A stretch of 64,000 nt of DNA from CAZAPG01 sp964486935 (GTDB lineage Bacteria; Chloroflexota; Anaerolineae; 4572-78; J111): positions 112,087 to 176,086 of the forward strand of contig CAZAPG010000010.1 of assembly GCA_964486935.1 (NCBI GenBank). Reading direction: 5' to 3'. The notes under the pieces were generated by a model that made no database searches, had not been told where the DNA came from, and saw nothing but the letters and a program-made list of their open reading frames with translations. Shown in pieces: positions 41,743 through 49,202 of the stretch (within the stretch, counting starts at the first letter, position 1; every line of letters starts with the position of its first letter). The translations under genes and the position numbers were made by a program.

Positions 41743-42582
41743 TTAAAACTGTATCTCCGCAATCTGGTCCCATTGCAGGGCCGATAGGTCAATCTCTTCT
41801 TCCAGGTCTGCGCTAAGGTTGGCCACCGGACCGGCCTGCTCGCCCCGGTCGCACAAAGAGCGGTAGACGCAGTAGGTACAGGGTTTTTTGTCTTCTACCA
41901 GCGGAAAGTCGTTTTGTTGGGCAGCCAGTTTGACCCGCTCAATCAGGTTGCTCAAATATTGCTCATCCCGCCGGTAGAGTTGGCGGCTGTATTCAAAAAT
42001 TTCCGGCGAGTCGGGGAATTGCGGATACCAGTAGAACATGGTGATGGCCGCCGGGTCGATGGGCTGGCCGTTGTTGAAGGCGTCTCCGGCAGCGGCCAGC
42101 ACAAAGGGGTAAACGCGGGTTTGCATGCGGCGGCCCAGCGCATCGCGGGGCGGTTTTTGCCGGCTTGTTTTCCAATCGACAATCACAAAGCCGTTATCAG
42201 GCAGCGCAGCCAGCGCGTCAAAGCGGGCCAGCAGCCGGTAGCCCCGCAGCGGCGCGGAAAGTATCAACTCCGGGTGAATTTCTGCTTGCGCCAACTGGGG
42301 CGGGCGATGCTGCAAATAATTTTGCCACCACTGTTGCAATTCAGGCGCGGCGTTTTTTACCGTCTCGGCCAGCGTTGCTTCATCCAGCCCCACCAGATGC
42401 TGCTGCGCCAGCCGGTGAAAATCGGCCCCCAGTTGGGCCAGCCGCTCGGCTTCTTCCACCGGTTCGCTCTCGATGGCCGGCCAGCGCAACTCGTCCAGAT
42501 AGCGCAGCTTGAAGCGCCGGGCGCAGGTGTCGAAATCTTGCAAACTGGATTGGCTGAATTGGAAGGTGTTTGGCAGTTCCAT
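41743..42582 (-). CDS. Free-standing PD-(D/E)XK nuclease with probable Fe-S cluster
   Basis: The 279-aa protein matches the RecB/AddB/Cas4 nuclease fold. It has an N-terminal Cys (FDTCARRF, about residue 20), the catalytic Asp in ARFDALA near 120, the D-x-K motif VIVDWKTSR near 135, and a C-terminal Cys trio CTYCVYRSLC near 234-244. One N-terminal plus three C-terminal Cys is the pattern that binds a 4Fe-4S cluster in AddB and Cas4. Here the domain is encoded as its own gene, directly downstream of a UvrD-like helicase that lacks it. The start codon lies in a heptamer repeat whose AAGGAG provides the ribosome-binding site. Confidence 0.88.
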   Translation of the reverse strand: MELPNTFQFSQSSLQDFDTCARRFKLRYLDELRWPAIESEPVEEAERLAQLGADFHRLAQQHLVGLDEATLAETVKNAAPELQQWWQNYLQHRPPQLAQAEIHPELILSAPLRGYRLLARFDALAALPDNGFVIVDWKTSRQKPPRDALGRRMQTRVYPFVLAAAGDAFNNGQPIDPAAITMFYWYPQFPDSPEIFEYSRQLYRRDEQYLSNLIERVKLAAQQNDFPLVEDKKPCTYCVYRSLCDRGEQAGPVANLSADLEEEIDLSALQWDQIAEIQF

Positions 42583-42609
42583 ACTCCCTACTCCTTACTC
42601 CCTCCTCCG
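42582..42609. repeat. Heptamer array spanning a stop, ribosome-binding site and start
   Basis: Units TACTCCC, TACTCCT, TACTCCC, TCCTCCG. On the minus strand they encode the helicase C-terminus (GGGSKE), its TAG stop, the AAGGAG and the start of the nuclease gene. Confidence 0.8.
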
Positions 42610-45002
42610 GTCTCCTCCAACCACGTTTGCAGCGCCACAAACGGCACGGCGGGCTGGTTATCCGGTTTGCCGATGACCTGCGTGCCCAGATTGTAGGTAA
42701 CCACCAGCTCCTCTTTGGCGCGGGTCAGGCCGACAAAGAGCAGCCGCAGCCGCTCGCGCACCAAATCCAGCCGGGCCTCTTCGGTGGCGCTGCCTTCCAG
42801 GTAGGGGGATTGACCGGCCAGGGCTTCAAGCTGGGCCAGGGCTTCGGCTTCCAGGTTGAGCGAGTCGCGCACGAACCACTTTTCAGAAAAGTAGCTGTCT
42901 TGCGGCTGGCCGGAGGGAAAGCTGTAGTTGTTGACCCCCATCAAATAGACCCGGTCCCACTCCAGCCCTTTGGCCCGGTGCATAGTGGCCACGGTTACTT
43001 TGCCGGGCGGCGGCTCAAAACCGGTTGACTCTTCATCAAAACCCAAAAAACGGCGCTGGTTGCGGGCAATTTCAGACAGTTCTTCAACAAATTCAGGCAG
43101 GCGAAAATCGGGGTGGTCGGCGGCGGTGCGGCGCAGCACCACGGCAAATTTATGCGCCAGGGCTAGGTCGGCCGGGCTGTCGAACAAATCCTGGGCCAGC
43201 AGCAAAATCAACTGGTCGATGGGCAAAATGGCCGCCTCCTGCCAGCGGCGAAGCAGGCTTTTGAAGTCGGTCAGGAATTTTTTTATCTGCGTCAGCGGTG
43301 AGACAGGGGATTGGTAATCAGTAATTGGTAATTGGGGATTGGCGCTTTGTTCTTCACCCTCCGTCCTTTGTCCCGCTTCGCGGTCATTCGTCATTTGTCG
43401 TTCGTCATCCCCAAATTCCTCCTCCAGCTCGGCCTGGATGGCCCACTCGGGGTTATCCTCGGCCAGTTGTTGCAGTTGGCGGGCCAGCCAATCGTAGCCG
43501 GGACGGGGATAAAGGTAATCTTCGGGCCGGGCGCAGTTTTTGAGGGCGTTTTCTGTCCACTCGAACAGGGGCTGCAAATCCTCCAGGTCCCACTCGTGCC
43601 GCTTCCAGACGTGAAAGACGGTGGCAAGCTGGCGCGAGTCGGTGGGGCGGGCCAGGTATTTGAGCACATTGCCCAGCACGCCAGCGGTGCTGCGGGTGGC
43701 GGCGGTGCTGTTGAGCAATTCCACATATTCCACGTTGGCCCGGCGCAGGGCATTGGCCACATCCACGCCGCGCTTGTTGCGGGGGTCCAGAATGGCTACG
43801 GTTTTGGCGGGATTTTTTTTGAGCCACTGCTTGACCGAGCGAACAATGGCCTGAATTTCCTGGCGGGGCTGATATTTTTCGGTGCGGAAGTAAATCTGGT
43901 CGGGACGGTCGGGTGGGTTGGGCTGGGGGTCGCCCGGCGGCGTGGGCTGGATGTGGGGCAACCCCAGCGCGTTTTGCACCTGTGGCAGCGGGTGGTCGCT
44001 CATCGTCCAGTCGATTAAATAGTTGGCCAGATTGATAATGCTGGCCGAGGAGCGCCCGGACTCCGGCATGGGCAAATCAATTACCCTGTTGCGGCGCAAA
44101 AATTCGCGCAGATTTTCCGGGTTGGCGGTGGTGAAGGTTTCATAAATGGCCTGGTTGGGGTCGCCGACGCGCACCCAGGTGCCGTCGGGGCCGGCCAGCC
44201 GGTCTAAAATTTCTTGCTGGAGCAGGCTGCTGTCCTGGGCTTCGTCTTCTAAAATGTAGGGCCATTTGCGGCGCAGGCGGGCCAGAAAATCGGGGTCCAG
44301 GTCGATGGCCTGAAAGGCCAGGCGGATGAGGTCGTCAAAATCAACGCCGGTACGGGCCAGCCGATTTTGATAGTCGCGGTAAATTTCAATGCCCAGCCGG
44401 GCCAGCGGCAGCGCGCCGGATTTCTGGCGGTAGGCATCTTCAAGCTGGTGGGGGGCCAGCCGTAAATCTTTGGCCCGCTTGATGAAGCTCTGCCCCACCG
44501 ACAGTACCAGTTCCGGCAGGTTGTGGCGCATGAGCGGCGGCAGGTTGATGTTGGGCAGCAGATAGCCGGTGATCAGATCGCTGTTAGCGGCCAACCAGCC
44601 ATCCACCACCTCGCGCAAAATCAGGTTGGCGGTGCGGTCATCAACAATATCAAAATCCTGGCTCAGGCCCACCAGCGAGGGGCGCTGCTGCACAATCTCG
44701 TTAGCCAGCGAGTGGAGGGTGCAGACGCGATAGTTGAAGCCGGGCAGCAGCCCTTTTTGGCGCACAAAACCATCCACCCGGCGGCGAAAGTTGTCCACCG
44801 CGGCATTGACCAGGGTGACAATCAGTACCTCTTGCTCGTCGTCCACGCGCTGCACCAACTCCGAGGCCAGAAACGAGAGAATGTGCGTTTTACCGCTGCC
44901 CGGCACGGCAGAAACGCCCATCCGAATGGGTCCATCGGCGCTGAGCAGCGTTTCGATAATTTTTTGTTGCGATGGTCGCGGGGTGAAGGTTTCGGTAGGC
45001 AT
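42588..45002 (-). CDS. UvrD/PcrA-like superfamily 1 helicase (AddA-like without nuclease domain)
   Basis: The 804-aa protein has Walker A SAVPGSGKTHIL near residue 35, Walker B ILEDEAQD near 254, motif III GDPNQAIYETF, and the late motifs TMHRAKGLEWD and LLFVGLTRAKEEL. It lacks the C-terminal RecB-type nuclease seen in AddA; the nuclease is the next gene. A low-complexity insert (about residues 531-565) is encoded by a 14-15 unit heptamer array. Between this helicase, the nuclease and the AddB-like protein upstream, a split RecBCD/AddAB-type end-resection machine is plausible. It starts 8 nt after the DUF5946-like gene. Confidence 0.88.
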   Translation of the reverse strand: MPTETFTPRPSQQKIIETLLSADGPIRMGVSAVPGSGKTHILSFLASELVQRVDDEQEVLIVTLVNAAVDNFRRRVDGFVRQKGLLPGFNYRVCTLHSLANEIVQQRPSLVGLSQDFDIVDDRTANLILREVVDGWLAANSDLITGYLLPNINLPPLMRHNLPELVLSVGQSFIKRAKDLRLAPHQLEDAYRQKSGALPLARLGIEIYRDYQNRLARTGVDFDDLIRLAFQAIDLDPDFLARLRRKWPYILEDEAQDSSLLQQEILDRLAGPDGTWVRVGDPNQAIYETFTTANPENLREFLRRNRVIDLPMPESGRSSASIINLANYLIDWTMSDHPLPQVQNALGLPHIQPTPPGDPQPNPPDRPDQIYFRTEKYQPRQEIQAIVRSVKQWLKKNPAKTVAILDPRNKRGVDVANALRRANVEYVELLNSTAATRSTAGVLGNVLKYLARPTDSRQLATVFHVWKRHEWDLEDLQPLFEWTENALKNCARPEDYLYPRPGYDWLARQLQQLAEDNPEWAIQAELEEEFGDDERQMTNDREAGQRTEGEEQSANPQLPITDYQSPVSPLTQIKKFLTDFKSLLRRWQEAAILPIDQLILLLAQDLFDSPADLALAHKFAVVLRRTAADHPDFRLPEFVEELSEIARNQRRFLGFDEESTGFEPPPGKVTVATMHRAKGLEWDRVYLMGVNNYSFPSGQPQDSYFSEKWFVRDSLNLEAEALAQLEALAGQSPYLEGSATEEARLDLVRERLRLLFVGLTRAKEELVVTYNLGTQVIGKPDNQPAVPFVALQTWLEETGGGSKE
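43310..43407. repeat. Heptamer array inside the helicase gene
   Basis: Fourteen consecutive 7-bp units run in one phase, drifting from ATTGGTA/ATCAGTA/ATTGGGG to CTTTGTC/TTCGTCA/TTTGTCG. They are translated as a polar segment including QLPITDYQ. Confidence 0.8.
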
Positions 45003-45009
45003 AAATTAT

Positions 45010-45549
45010 TTACCGCAGTTCTGATTCTACAAATTCCTGATACCAGCGGGCAATGATGGCAATGTACTTTTCGGACCAGACAGACCAGACAAGGTTGATG
45101 TATTGAGCGGCCCGGTCGGTACGAGCAGCCACTGTTGGTTCTTTCACAATATCGGCAACGGTCAGTGTGCCGGAAAACAGGGGCGGCGTGAGCCAGTCAA
45201 AGCGCCCGCGTTTGCCGGTTTTTCCTTCGCGCAAAGCCTGTTGCCGAACCCATACGGCCCGGTCCACAGCAACTCCTTTAACCAAAACGGCATAAAGCGC
45301 CAGCAGATGCACCGCGACCGATTGGATAGCCTGGGCCGACGGCTGGCCCGGATGCTGGACCGCGTAGGCATCAATTAGCAACGCATTTGTTGGAGCGGGA
45401 GTCAGCGGCGGTTCTCCGGCGTTAGACAACGCCGAGAAAATAGCCCAGCAGCCCGCCGAGGCGCCAATATAGCGATGGGTCGGCCCGTCCAGTTTCGGCA
45501 GGTTCGCGCCACAGCCCGGACATATCTCAAATTTTGAATGAGTCATCAT
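45010..45549 (-). CDS. DUF5946-like protein
   Basis: The 179-aa protein has a CPGCGA motif at the N-terminus and LDGPTHRYIGASAGCWAIF, features I associate with the DUF5946 family; a YxxASxxCW block and a later WVRQQALR helix fit. Two to three Cys and His could bind a metal. The role is unknown. The gene sits between the AddB-like and UvrD-like genes on the same strand with very short gaps. I choose ATG 45549; a further ATG follows at 45546. The family call is from memory of motif style and is not certain. Confidence 0.6.
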   Translation of the reverse strand: MMTHSKFEICPGCGANLPKLDGPTHRYIGASAGCWAIFSALSNAGEPPLTPAPTNALLIDAYAVQHPGQPSAQAIQSVAVHLLALYAVLVKGVAVDRAVWVRQQALREGKTGKRGRFDWLTPPLFSGTLTVADIVKEPTVAARTDRAAQYINLVWSVWSEKYIAIIARWYQEFVESELR

Positions 45550-45575
45550 CACCAAATCTTTTCAAGGCGTTTAAT

Positions 45576-47834
45576 TTACTTTTTCCGCAACCGCCGCAGC
45601 AGTTGCTGCAACACCAGCAACAGTTGGCCGCGCTGCTCGTAGCCCTGCTCGCCGAATTCGGCGTTGGCAATGTAGATATGGCGGCGGCAGCGGCGAGTCA
45701 ACCCCAGCACCAGCCGGTAGAGGCGGTCGTGCTGGGCAAACAGTTCGTCCTCGTCGCTCCAGGGACGGCCCGGCTCCCAATCGGCGGCCAGAATGTAGGG
45801 GTGGGTCAGCGGTTGGGCGATGCGCTCCCACCAGCCGCTGCTGCCGGCGTCGAGCCAGAACTGGTAATCGACCGGGCGGTTGCTCATTAAAAAGGTGGTG
45901 GCCGGCGTAATCAGCACCGACGCCTCATCGCCGGGTGACACATCCCAACTGCGAATGTATTGGGCGGCGGCAATACCTTGCTCGATGGTTTCCAGGTAGG
46001 CCCGGTTGAGGCTGTCCACATCGGGAAATTGAGGCTCGCCGCCGCTGTTGAGGGCGGTGGGGACGCGCTCGGCCACGCGCCGAAACTGTCGGGCCGAGTC
46101 AACCAGATTGGCCACAATCTCGCCCGCTTCCCGGTTATTGTGAAAACCAAAGCCGGGTTGCGACAGCACTTCGCCAAAGAGGCGGCTGAAAAAATGATCG
46201 AGTACGGGCGGCGAGTCGACCTGCACCTGCGCCAGCCAGTCGCGCAGCCGGTCAAAACGGACGCCCACTTCGTAGGAGATGCGTTCGCGAATGGGGCCGT
46301 CAATCTGGTCAAAGCCGGTAATTGGTAATTGGTAATTGGAGATTGGAGCTTGTTCAACGGGTCGGCGGCCGGCAGTCAGCGGTCGATAGACCACCTGGGC
46401 CAGCAAGTCGGCCCGGATTAAATCCAAACCGGCAATGGCCTGGCTGAGGGTTTGGGCCACATCGAAGGATTGCGGCAGCAAACCCCAGTGAGGAAAAGCC
46501 AGCCGGGCCAGGGTGAGCATGGCTTTGGCCGCCGGCTCCTCGCTGAGGGGGCGCGACGGGCGATGCGAGCGGGCGGGTAGCCCGCGCTGCTCCATACGGT
46601 GAACAAAGGAGAAGCGCAGCGCATCGCTGACAAAGGGGGCCAGCACCACAATCTGGTCGGGCGAAACGCCGGCCTCGATGAGCGCGGCAATCTGGCCAAT
46701 CACCCAATCGAGCATTTGGGGGTAGAAGCGGGTTTGTTCAAATGTAAACGGTAATTGGTGATTGGTAATTGGGGTTTCGGGTTCAGAGTTCGGAGTTCCG
46801 GGTTCAAGGTTGTCTTTTGCGAGTTGTCCGTTGTCCTTCGACTTTCGACTTTCGACTTTTGACTTTTGTCCTTCGTCGTTCGTCAATTCGCCAATTCGAC
46901 TCCGCGGCATCCGGTCGAGCAGAATTTGGGCCAGCCCCTGGCCCAGAGCCAGCATGTCGGGCGAGGCCACGCGAGACCCGGTCAGGCGGTTGGTTTCATC
47001 GGCGGCCCCGGCCAGTTGGCGGGCGGTGCGCCAGTTGGCCCCCAAAAAAATGCGAAAGCCGGCCTGCTCATCGTTAACCAGCAGGGCCGACTCGGTGTGG
47101 GGCAGCCACTCGGCCAAAACCGAGTGGGCAAAGGGCGTGTCCTCTTCAATATTATCGACAATCAGGTGGCGGTAGCGGCCGGTTAAATATTGTTTGACCC
47201 CCGCCACCGGCCATAAGTGCTCGTAAAACGATTCGATGCGCAGCGAGAAATCCAGCAGGTTGCGCTCCAGGCAGAACTCTCGAAAGCGGTTGACGCACGC
47301 CTGGGTGTGCTCCAGCGCAACCCGGCTGCTGGGTTCCAGGGTCAGCGAGGCGGCCAGCCGCCCGCCCACCTCGGTATGGGGCAGGCCGATGAGCGCGGCC
47401 TTGTTAAGATTGTCCAAAATCTGGCTCATCAGCCGGGGCAGCGAGATGGTCAGCGGCACCACGTTGGGGTCAAAATAGCCCTGCCGCAGCAGCGGGGCTA
47501 TGGCCTGCCACAGATAATATTGGGCCTGCTCGATGTTGAGAAAGATGGGCCGGGCGTGGGGGCGGCCAAAGCCGGCCGAGGTTGCGCCCAGCGGCCAGAA
47601 CAGGTCGATGGTTTTGAGGGCCAGCCCGTTGAGGGTTGAGATTTCAACCGCGCCCGCGCCGGGCAGAAGAGGGTCGCGCAGCAAATCTCGATAGGGCTGG
47701 GCCAGGGTCAGTTGCGGCGCGAGCACCAAAATGTTACTGGCCGGCACGTGGCCGGTAAGCAACTGGCGCAGGCGCTCGACGGCCTGGGTTGTTTTTCCGG
47801 TTCCGGCGGGGCCGGTGAGATAAGTGACGGGCAT
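45576..47834 (-). CDS. AddB-like helicase/nuclease subunit lacking the nuclease domain
   Basis: I choose ATG 47834 (AGGA 7 nt upstream; 752 aa) over 47867. The N-terminus has an intact Walker A (LTGPAGTGKTTQAVERL). The following blocks (NILVLAPQLTLAQPYRDLL, STLNGLALKTI, HLIVDNIEEDTPFA, VVLAPFVSDALRF) follow the SF1-type order of AddB/RexB proteins, and the late FLMSNRPVDYQFWLDAG and GLTRRCRRHIYIANAEF match its 3' half. Typical AddB is about 1150 aa with a C-terminal Fe-S nuclease; that part is missing here and is a separate gene at 41743. Two heptamer arrays add polar inserts (about residues 312-360 and 495-506). Confidence 0.75.
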   Translation of the reverse strand: MPVTYLTGPAGTGKTTQAVERLRQLLTGHVPASNILVLAPQLTLAQPYRDLLRDPLLPGAGAVEISTLNGLALKTIDLFWPLGATSAGFGRPHARPIFLNIEQAQYYLWQAIAPLLRQGYFDPNVVPLTISLPRLMSQILDNLNKAALIGLPHTEVGGRLAASLTLEPSSRVALEHTQACVNRFREFCLERNLLDFSLRIESFYEHLWPVAGVKQYLTGRYRHLIVDNIEEDTPFAHSVLAEWLPHTESALLVNDEQAGFRIFLGANWRTARQLAGAADETNRLTGSRVASPDMLALGQGLAQILLDRMPRSRIGELTNDEGQKSKVESRKSKDNGQLAKDNLEPGTPNSEPETPITNHQLPFTFEQTRFYPQMLDWVIGQIAALIEAGVSPDQIVVLAPFVSDALRFSFVHRMEQRGLPARSHRPSRPLSEEPAAKAMLTLARLAFPHWGLLPQSFDVAQTLSQAIAGLDLIRADLLAQVVYRPLTAGRRPVEQAPISNYQLPITGFDQIDGPIRERISYEVGVRFDRLRDWLAQVQVDSPPVLDHFFSRLFGEVLSQPGFGFHNNREAGEIVANLVDSARQFRRVAERVPTALNSGGEPQFPDVDSLNRAYLETIEQGIAAAQYIRSWDVSPGDEASVLITPATTFLMSNRPVDYQFWLDAGSSGWWERIAQPLTHPYILAADWEPGRPWSDEDELFAQHDRLYRLVLGLTRRCRRHIYIANAEFGEQGYEQRGQLLLVLQQLLRRLRKK
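46321..46348. repeat. Short heptamer array in the AddB-like gene
   Basis: Four units ATTGGTA, ATTGGTA, ATTGGAG, ATTGGAG, read in frame as part of PISNYQLPIT. The same words occur in the helicase array. Confidence 0.8.
46754..46900. repeat. 21-unit heptamer array in the AddB-like gene
   Basis: Twenty-one consecutive 7-bp units without a phase break (147 bp, 49 codons). The word drifts from ATTGGTA through TTCAGAG, TTGTCCG and TCGACTT (three identical copies) to TCGTCAA and ATTCGAC. It is translated as a Lys/Ser/Glu/Asn/Pro-rich segment. Confidence 0.9.
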
Positions 47835-47947
47835 AAGCTGATCCTGATGAGCGTCAATAGCGTACATGGGGTAAACTGAATTTTCTTTCCCACGCGCTAG
47901 GTTCCACGTAAGGAAATTTTAGCACAAATGAGCGAGGATGGGAAACC

Positions 47948-49069
47948 CTAAATCACCCGCCGGTAGACCCGATGCACTTTGTACGGCCTGGCCCCAACGG
48001 TGGTCACATCGGCCAGCATGTTGGCAACGGTATCGGCCATTTGGGTCAGGTCGGCGTGGACAAAGCGGTTGTGGCGCAGCGTTTTTTCCAGCTCGGCGTA
48101 CAAAATGGCGTTGCCGCCCAGCCCGCGATATTCCTCTAAAATGCCCATGCCGTTGATATTCACCCAGCGGGTTTGGCGCAGCCCGCGCAGCAGCGTCAGC
48201 CAGCCGAAGGGGAGCAGTCGCCCGCCGGTTTTTTGCAAATATTCCGAAATATCCAGAAAGGTGAGCAAAAAGCCAACCACTTCATCCTGGGCATTGAGAA
48301 TCAGTTTGATGTGCTCCGGCTGCACAATCTGGAGCATCCGGCCGGCCAGTTCATCCGCTTCCTGGGGCGTAACCGGCACATACTCCCAATTGTTAACAAA
48401 TACCCGGTTATAGGTTTCTACCAGCGGCCAAACCCAGCGGCGCACCTCGGCTTTTGAGGCAAAGGTTTTGACCCGCAGGTTGCGCCGCTGTTTGACGCGC
48501 TCGGCAACTCGACCGACCCGCGCCGGCATGTCAAAAGCGGTTTTGTTGATGTAAAACGAGGTGAAATCCATCTCTTTTTCAAAACCCAGTTGGGCCATAA
48601 AATGGTTGTAATATTCATAATTATAGGGAATGCCCATCGCGGGCCGGTGCTCAAAGCCCTGGTACAGCATGCCCATGCCATCGAACGGCACAAAGCCTTT
48701 GGGGCCAACCAGCGTGTTCAGCCCCCGCGCCCGGCCCCACTCGATGGCCGTTTCAAACAGCGCCTGCGCCGCCTCAAAATCCTCAACCGCGTCAAACAGG
48801 TAAAAAAAGGCGTGTCGCGCCTGATGGTGCTGGTTATAGCGCCGGTTTTCCATCACGCAGATGCGCCCCAGCAGCCGGTCGCCCGCTTCCGCTACAAAAA
48901 AATCGGCCTCGGAGTGCAAAAAGAAGGCGTTGCGCCGGTTCAACTGGGCCAGCCCATCGCCGGGCGGGTAGGGCACCCACTGCGGGCAGCGGCGATACAG
49001 CGTGTTGGGAAACTGCACAAAACGGCGGGCGTCGCGCCGGTTGCCGGGGTCAATCTGATGGATGTGCAT
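47948..49069 (-). CDS. GNAT-like protein of the 'FVxFPxxLYR' family
   Basis: I choose ATG 49069 (GAGG 6 nt upstream; 373 aa) over 49114. The protein shows the pattern of a large uncharacterised GNAT-related family: RFVQFPNTLYRRCPQWVPYP, NAFFLHSEADFFVAE, LGRICVMENRRYNQHHQ, FFYLFDAVEDFEAAQALF, GPKGFVPFDGMGML and YNYEYYNHFMAQLGF. A second acetyltransferase-like half follows. The fold suggests acyl transfer, but I know of no proven substrate for the family. It is divergent from the MalT-like regulator, with 133 bp between the two starts. Confidence 0.7.
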   Translation of the reverse strand: MHIHQIDPGNRRDARRFVQFPNTLYRRCPQWVPYPPGDGLAQLNRRNAFFLHSEADFFVAEAGDRLLGRICVMENRRYNQHHQARHAFFYLFDAVEDFEAAQALFETAIEWGRARGLNTLVGPKGFVPFDGMGMLYQGFEHRPAMGIPYNYEYYNHFMAQLGFEKEMDFTSFYINKTAFDMPARVGRVAERVKQRRNLRVKTFASKAEVRRWVWPLVETYNRVFVNNWEYVPVTPQEADELAGRMLQIVQPEHIKLILNAQDEVVGFLLTFLDISEYLQKTGGRLLPFGWLTLLRGLRQTRWVNINGMGILEEYRGLGGNAILYAELEKTLRHNRFVHADLTQMADTVANMLADVTTVGARPYKVHRVYRRVI

Positions 49070-49142
49070 AAGCATCCTCAAACCGTTTAAATTCAGGCAT
49101 CCATCATACCACAATTGGCAAATGACAGGATATTTTGGCTCA

Positions 49143-49171
49143 TTGTTTTTGGCATGGGGGCATGGTATACT
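49143..49171 (+). promoter_or_regulatory. Promoter of the MalT-like regulator gene
   Basis: TTGTTT (49143-49148), an exact 17-bp spacer and TATACT (49166-49171) lie 31 bp before ATG 49203, which has GGAG 6 nt upstream. Confidence 0.65.
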
Positions 49172-49202
49172 TCACTCAATAGCCACCGGTTTGGAGCGTG
49201 CA

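Noticed and set aside
41743..42582. Cas4 of a CRISPR system
   Set aside because: The PD-(D/E)XK fold and four-Cys pattern fit, but no cas1, cas2 or repeats are near; the helicase neighbours favour a RecB/AddB-type nuclease.
46754..46900. CRISPR-like or VNTR array
   Set aside because: Units are 7 bp, drifting and contiguous, with no unique spacers of 25-40 bp and no cas genes; the array is translated in frame.
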